Assembly (NCBI GenBank): GCA_019925105.1
Contig: JAHGAU010000004.1
Coordinates: 124,001-188,000 of the forward strand
Direction: 5' to 3'
Origin: Niebla homalea
Taxonomy: Eukaryota; Ascomycota; Lecanoromycetes; Lecanorales; Ramalinaceae
DNA length: 64,000 nt
The notes beneath the pieces were generated by a model, which was not told where the DNA came from, did not search any database, and worked only from the letters and a program-made list of their open reading frames with translations. The first letter of the stretch is position 1, and every line of letters starts with the position of its first letter. Shown in pieces: positions 57,601 through 64,000 of the stretch. The position numbers and the translations under genes are program-made.

Positions 57601-59835
57601 ATTAATTAAGGATTACTTAAAAAGAAAAGGAAAGGACTATTGAAAAGGCTAAATAAATATACTTTTAGTTTATAATATATAACTTAACGGTTTTGTTTTA
57701 TAATATTTAAAAGCTAATAAAATATAATAAGGAATAAAGTAAAAAATTAATGTTTATTTTTAAATTTCTATCCCTTAAGAGATCCAATAATATATTAATT
57801 AATACCTTTAACGGTAAGATTAAAATCCTTAAAAAAGCATTTTTCGCTTTTTTGCTAGAAATTAATTTAAATAATATAAATAACGTTATATATCCCGACC
57901 CCGTATTAATAAATAAGGTAATAATATAAAATATAATAATTAAAGTAATTAATAAATTAAAAAAATAAAGCCTTAAAATTAAATAGGATTCTTAATAGAT
58001 TCCTATTAATAATAACCTTACAGTTTAAGAGCGTTTTTACTTACCTTTTTAAGTATACTTTAACGTCGGTTATTATCCGTATAAGTTTAAAAAGGTAAAA
58101 ACGATTATCCTTAAAAAGCTTATTAAGTTAAATTACTTTAAGGTAAAGTCTTATAGATTTATTATACTTTTTTATATGTTAAGGAAGGCCTTAAAGACGG
58201 TAATAATAAAAATCCTTAATAATTATATAGAAAATTATGGATTTCTGCCCGATTAAAAATAAGAATAAAAAGAAATCGGTTAATAAAAAAAACCCTTAAA
58301 GGATTAATCGACGGTATATATATAATATAAAGTTACGGGAAGAAGTATATTATAAGTCTTTTTTCTTTTAATATTATAAATATTTTTAATAAAACAAATT
58401 ATTAAAAGTTACTATATAACTTAAGGAAGAAAAGGATATTACCCTTCTTAATTAAATAAATGAAAAATTTCTTAAATAATTAAGTTACGTTAATTAATTT
58501 AAGATAAAAAATAAGCTTAATAAAGCATATTATAATGGGGATTCCTTAAGGATTTTTTTTTTATATTATTCCTATTTTTTAACGGTTTATTAATCAAAAA
58601 ACTTATTCAGCTAAAATAAAAGGTTTAAGTTAGAAACTTTATTAATAATGTTTACCTTTTAACCTATAATACCTTTATATGTATAAATTATTTAGAATTA
58701 AAATAAGCTTATAAAGTCTATCTTTAATGAATGAAAACTTATAAAACTTAATTTATACTATATAAGTATAAGCTTATTTATATAATTAAGAATTTAAAGC
58801 TATACGATATAATAATTATAATAAACTTAAATAAAGTTATAATAAAGTCGGATATTAATATTAAAGTCCTTAATTTCTAAATAAATAAAAAGCTTAATTA
58901 AAAGGATTATATAAGAAAAATTTAAAAGAAGATAACTTTATAGGAAAAAGCTTTTACTTATTTCGTTATATTAATATGGGGAGTTACGTTATAGAAAACC
59001 CGGACTATTTACCAGGTTATAATTAAGTTAACTATAATATACGCCGTAATTATCTAATATATATTTAAAAGTACTCCGGGATATAAAAAAAAGTTTATCT
59101 AAATATTATAGAAAGTCCAGAACCGGTATTTAAAAGTAATTAACGGTACTTATAAAGTGATTTTTATCCCGGTATTAAAGTTTAAAGTCTTTATATTATT
59201 AATTGAAGTTTTAATAAATTAAATAATCGCTTAAATAAAGTTAAAGAAATATATATACTTAATTACGATAATAAGAAATAAGCGGATCCGTTAGAATCTT
59301 AATAAGCCTTAAGTTAAAAAAAGTAGATTAAAGATACTTATCCTTTCTCCTATTAAGATAAAATAAAATAAAACTGAAAAAAAGGCTAACTTTACCGGTA
59401 TTCCGGAGGTTAATTTAAGTATATATAAATTCCCGTTAAATATAAAAGAAACCGAAATTAAAAGGATTCAAAAAACGAAAACTATAATAATTACCTTATA
59501 GGTTATAATAAAATAAATTAAACGTTAATAAAAATATAAGGACTTTATACCTTAAGGTCGTTATTACTTAAAATTCGATAATAAAAAGATTATTAATAAG
59601 TATTTTTATTATTATAATATTATAAGGAAAAATAATAACGTATTAATAATTTAATTCTGAATAAGTAAGAATAATTTAATTTATTTCCTATTTATTATAT
59701 ATATTATAAATCGGATAAACGCCGGATATAAATATAAATAAAAAAAGCAGAACGCTATATATTTGATTTTTTATCCCTTATTTACGGAAATTAAGTTAAG
59801 ATTTATAATAAAAGTTAAGATTCATAATTATTATT
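54698..59835 (+). mobile_element. LINE family B copy B3, main segment
   Basis: The best full-length family B copy: TSD TATTTTTATAAGTAA (15 bp) at 54683-54697 and 60808-60822. The element starts five bases before ATG 54703, and the first ~40 bp keep CpA/TpG (GGGACCCCAGAGGTCC). ORF1 runs to about 56560, the endonuclease follows, and the RT motif reads FINN at 58638-58649. It is interrupted at 59836 by a 311 bp LINE A fragment and resumes at 60160. The 63-codon frame 55863-56054 is a fragment of ORF1 in this element, not a separate gene. Confidence 0.9.
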
Positions 59836-60146
59836 GATTGATTGAATGATTTATACTACGGATTTAACTAGGCTAATTCCGGCGTTCCTTAATACTCGGC
59901 CATTTAGCCTTATTAATAACCGTAAAAACCCGATATCTATTATGTTAAGAATAAAAACCGGTATTTACCCAGCCTTTACTTTCATCTTAAGGGTTAAGAG
60001 TATTTACGGCCGTTTAAAGAGTAGGAATCTATTCGTACGCCTTTTCCAAGAAAACCTATAATACCATAACCGAATCCACTTAAGGGTTGCCCCTGGACCT
60101 GTTGCTCTTCCGTCACCCCACGGGTCTGTCCAATGCTAAAATTTCT
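59836..60146 (-). mobile_element. 311 bp 5'-truncated LINE A fragment, almost free of RIP
   Basis: Bounded by the 13 bp TSD CATAATTATTATT (59823-59835, 60147-60159). Read on the minus strand it is the last ~310 bp of family A ending in the TCAA tail. It keeps bases mutated in A1: for example, the minus strand has GACAGACCCGTGGGGTGACG where A1 (about 6482) has an A-rich version. It is therefore a near-ancestral reference for the LINE 3' end. The 71-codon plus-strand frame at 59846-60061 is antisense to the LINE and is not a gene. Confidence 0.9.
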
Positions 60147-60159
60147 CATAATTATTATT

Positions 60160-60807
60160 AAATATTATTTATAAAGCAAAATATCCGGGTAATTATTAAG
60201 TTTATAATATTTATTAAACTATTATTATAGTTTAATTTTACTATAAAGATAAATAAGGTTATTAAAAACCTTACGGAAAAAACCCGTTACCGGTTAAGGA
60301 AGAAAAAGAGAAGTAGAAACCGGTTATTTAATTATATAAACCGGAAAGTATCTTTTATAGCTATAAAGATATAATAGTAAACGTTTATTAAAAATCCTTA
60401 AAAAAGTTAGTAACGATAATAATATAAAAAGGGTATATATTAAATACGTAAGTATTAATAAGGATATTTAAAGGTATTACGTAAGGTTAAAGCAATATAA
60501 ATATATAAAAAAGCGGAAGAACAATAAGTTTAAGGGTAACCATTATAAGGATACGGTCGTAATATTACGGATTTTTTTAAGAGAGTTAGAATATAGAAAG
60601 TATATAAATAGATTATTACTCTTTAAACGGCCGTTAATATTTTCTATTTTAAGGGATAAAGGGTAAAGGCCTGATAAACGCCGGTTTTTACTTTAACCTT
60701 ATAAATATCAGGTTTTTACGGTTACCAATAAGGTTAAAAGGCCGCGTATTAAGGAACGCCGGAATTAGTTTAGCTAGATCCGTAATATAAATCAATCAAT
60801 CAATCAA
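60160..60807 (+). mobile_element. LINE family B copy B3, 3' segment
   Basis: Completes B3: C-terminal ORF2 region, the standard GGAACGCCGGAATTAG block and tail AATCAATCAATCAATCAA, then the 15 bp TSD. Net length of B3 is about 5.79 kb. Confidence 0.9.
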
Positions 60808-60822
60808 TATTTTTATAAGTAA

Positions 60823-61362
60823 TTGTTAATTTTGATTTAATTTTTAATTTTTAAAATGAAATTAATTTTATAGTAATTTTATTATTTGTTATTATAACGT
60901 TTTAATAAGAATACTTAGATACTTGAAAATATATTAAATTTAAGCTTAAAATTTTAACACAGTAACGGGATATTTAAGTATTTTATAAACGCTATATTTA
61001 TGAATAAAAAAAATAATAAGAAATTATTATACGGCTTTAAATAAATAAATATTTATATAATATATATATAAGATATCCGGAAATAACGTATTATTATTAA
61101 TTTTACCGTTAAAGCTAAAGATATTACTTTTTTTTTTAAAAAAAACTATAAAGCTAATGTATAAAATAAATAAATAAAACTAAATTTATTTAAGGTTACC
61201 AACTAATTATTTTCTTTAATAATAATAATAAGAATACCATTTTTATTAAATTAAAAGAATAAATATATTAATATTTAATATTACTTTATTCGGAAAAAAT
61301 ATAAGAAAAATTTATATTAAAAAAATATATTAAGATTAAAAAACCAATTTATCAATATTATT
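60823..61362. other. AT-rich spacer without recognised feature
   Basis: 540 bp of A/T-dominated sequence between LINE B3 and LINE A5. It has no useful open frame, no inverted-repeat ends and no match to other repeats in the window. Confidence 0.6.
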
Positions 61363-64000
61363 AATTGATTGATTGATTGATTTATACTACGGATCTAGTT
61401 AAGCTAATTCCGGCGTTCCTTAATATTCGGCTATTCAACCTTATTAATAACCGTAAAAACCCGATATCTATTATATTAAGAATAAAAACCGGTATTTACT
61501 TAACTTTTACTCTTATCTTAAGGGTTAAAAGCATTTATAGCCGTTTAAAGAGTAAGAATTTATTTATACGTTTTTTTTAAAAAAACTTATAATATTACGA
61601 TTAAATCTACTTAAAAATTACTTTTAAATTTATTGCTTTTCCGTTATTTTATAGGTCTATTTAATATTAAAATTTTAAAATTCCGAATATATTATTAAAT
61701 ATCTTTATTAATATATATATTATTATTATTTTATTTATATAACTCTGTTGATTAACATAATATTACTTTTTATACCGCTCCGGTATTTATAGCCCTTTTA
61801 ATTTTTTATTAAATATAGTTTTTCCGCCGTTATTTTTTACCTTTAAGTTAATAACGAGGTTTCTTAATTAAGTTTTTAACCACTTTATTTATTTCTTTAA
61901 TTAAGCTAAATTATAGTAATAAACCCGTAATTATTATAAATTTAATAGTTACTTTAATACCTTTTTTATTAATAAATATTTAACGATAATTATTAATCCC
62001 TACCCTTTTAATTAACCCCGGTTTAAGCTCCTTAAATAATAAATAAGAAATTAATATATATACGGCGTTTTATTTCCGTTATTTATATTTATAATTAACG
62101 TTAATCCGGTTATTAACGTATACGATAAAAAGGAAATAAACTAAGCCGTTTTTATTTATCTGGAGTTAAATTATTAACGTATTATTACTTTTCCTTATAA
62201 TCCCGTAATACTAAAAATACTTATTAATAATTTTATTATTATTTAAAGCCAGGTATTATCGCCCTTAAGGGATTAATTTTTTATATTTATATTAACGCTC
62301 TATTTATTTCTTTATAATTTATAGAATAATCGCTATTAACTTTATCTTTATAGCCTTCTTTTCCTCCGTTGTTCTCGCTTTAAATAAAAGTTTATATACT
62401 TTTATATTAACTTCTTAAACGTAAGTTAAGTCAACCTTTTTCTTAACTTATTTTAATTTAACTTTTATAAAAAAGGTAAATACCGTTTCTTTACGTTTTT
62501 CTATTTACGGCTTTTTATAATTTTAGTAAATATATTCGTTTTTTATTAATATAATTAAGTTTATACCTTTTTTAAGTTTTATTTAAGTAATTATTTAATT
62601 AAGGGTTAACTTTATTAATAATATAAAAACTTTAGATTTTAATATTAAAACGGGAATCGCTTTATATATTTTACTTATTATTCTTAAATATTGGTTTTAA
62701 ATTTTTATAATTACCGGATAAGCTTTTTCTTATATTTAAGCGTATTTTTAAGTACGTATTAAATAACTATTACGTATATTATTATAAGCTTTATAACCGT
62801 TTAATAAACGGTTTTAACCTTTTATAAAATAACTCTTTACGTTAATACCGTAAGGTAAATAAAACCCCTTTCTTATGAAATTATTTTCTTTTAGATTTTT
62901 CTTATATAATTTTTTTAATCTAGTTTCTTATTAACTTATAAACCAAGTACTTTAATATTAATTTCCGGTTTTACCGTTATATTATTTAAATTTATTATAA
63001 CTATTATATCGTATAACTTTAAGCTTTTTATTATATAAATAAGCTTATATTTATATAAGGCGAATTAAGCTTTATATATTTTTATTTATTATAAATAAAC
63101 TTTATAAACCTATTTTAACTTTAAATAATTTATATAAATAAATATATTATAAATTAAAAAATAAATATCGTTAATAAAATTCTTTATTTAAATTTTTTAT
63201 TTTAACTTTATTAAATTTTTAATAAACGGGCTATTAAAGAATAATAATAAAACCGGGGAAATAAATAACTTTTAAAGAATCTTTATTATTACGGACTTTA
63301 TTATATTTATTTTTTATCCTAAATTAATTAACGTTATTTAATTACTTAAGAAACTTTTTATTTAATTTATAAAGAAAAATAAAACCCCTTTTTTCCGTAA
63401 ATTATATAATAACCTTTAATAGTTTATTTTATTAAACGCTTTTATAATATTTAAAAAAAGAAAACTTATAACGTATTTCTTTTTATAATTTTATACCATA
63501 TATATATTATTAATTAAGCCTTTAAAAGCCGTTTCCGTTAACCGTTTTCTTTTTATTTTTATTTATTAATTAAGGAATAACCTATATTCTTTTACGTAAT
63601 TATTTAAGATTTTTATAATTACCGTCTTTAAAGTTTTTTTTAACGTATAAAAAAGTATTATAAATCTATATAATTTTACTTTTAAGTAATTTAACTTAAT
63701 CGGCTTCTTAAAGATAATTATTTTAATTTCTTTAAATTTACGGGAATAATATTTTATATTAAAGTAAGCTTAAAATAAATAAATAAAAACCTTTTTAAAT
63801 AGTAATATTATTATAAATAGGAATTTATTTAATATACCGTTAAGTCTAAAGGTTTTATTTTTCTTTGGCTTATTAATCGCTTTAATTATTATTTTTTGGG
63901 TTATTACCTTATTTATTATTATTAATTTAGGATATATAATACCGTTAATATCTATTAAGTTAACTTCCGGTAATAAGGGAAAGAACGCTTTTTTAAGAGC
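61363..64000 (-). mobile_element. LINE family A copy A5, 3' part, running off the window
   Basis: Starts with the tail read in reverse (ATTGATTGATTGATTTATAC) and the conserved 3' block, then the ORF2 C-terminus and RT in antisense. It parallels A3 segments 11145-15811 without the 530 bp element, so it gives the empty site for that insertion near 62830. RIP-saturated. The 67-codon plus-strand frame at 61377-61580 is the antisense shadow seen in other LINE copies. Confidence 0.88.

Overview
The window looks like a gene-free, very A+T-rich block of repeat-induced point mutation (RIP) heterochromatin, an 'AT isochore', from a filamentous ascomycete (Pezizomycotina). I infer this from three things read by eye: CpA and TpG are almost absent over kilobases while TpA is everywhere and CpG/CpC survive; reading frames of recognisable transposon proteins are broken mainly by TAA/TAG where Gln or Trp is expected; and catalytic Asp codons are turned into Asn. 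The species cannot be identified. I see no intact host gene, rRNA, tRNA or CRISPR array. Nearly all open frames of 60-100 codons are chance frames or antisense shadows of dead transposons.

Layout. Two related LINE-type non-LTR families (called A and B here; about 5.77-5.79 kb each when later insertions are removed) make up most of the window: B1 (1-988 plus 6788-8850), A1 (1002-6774, inserted into B1), A3 (minus strand, 8877-25285, split by three insertions), A4 (25361-31135), B2 (31318-38662, split by one insertion), B3 (54698-60807, split by one insertion), A5 (minus, 61363 to beyond 64000) and several 3' fragments. They begin almost at the ORF1 start codon, encode ORF1 and an APE-endonuclease/reverse transcriptase ORF2, and end in a (TCAA)n tail. 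LTR elements: LTR-a (8976-11139), LTR-f (34132-35688), LTR-c (39608-46555) with Ty1/copia element copia-1 (41364-46205) inside it, copia-2 (47634-54198) with LTR-e (49009-50163), a solo LTR (50975-51138) and a hAT MITE (52773-53121) inside it. DNA transposons: a 7.9 kb hAT element (15820-23706) with a readable transposase remnant, its 349 bp MITE relative, and an unrelated 530 bp inverted-repeat element (12548-13077).

The nesting gives a relative chronology, backed by target-site duplications (TSDs): 13-15 bp for LINEs, 5 bp for LTR elements, 8 bp for hAT. RIP marks size and position: LINE bodies are saturated, whereas the first ~40 bp and the tail of each LINE, the short LTRs, the 1.1 kb LTR-e and a 311 bp LINE fragment keep many CpA/TpG sites.

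The strongest candidates for something undescribed are (i) a conserved ~100 bp module just upstream of the 3' LTR in five LTR elements whose LTR sequences differ, (ii) a primer-binding site shared by three small non-autonomous elements, (iii) an LTR core box CTTGGCGCGCA shared between otherwise different LTRs, and (iv) the RIP-spared 5' island of the LINEs. All were found by eye and need alignment.
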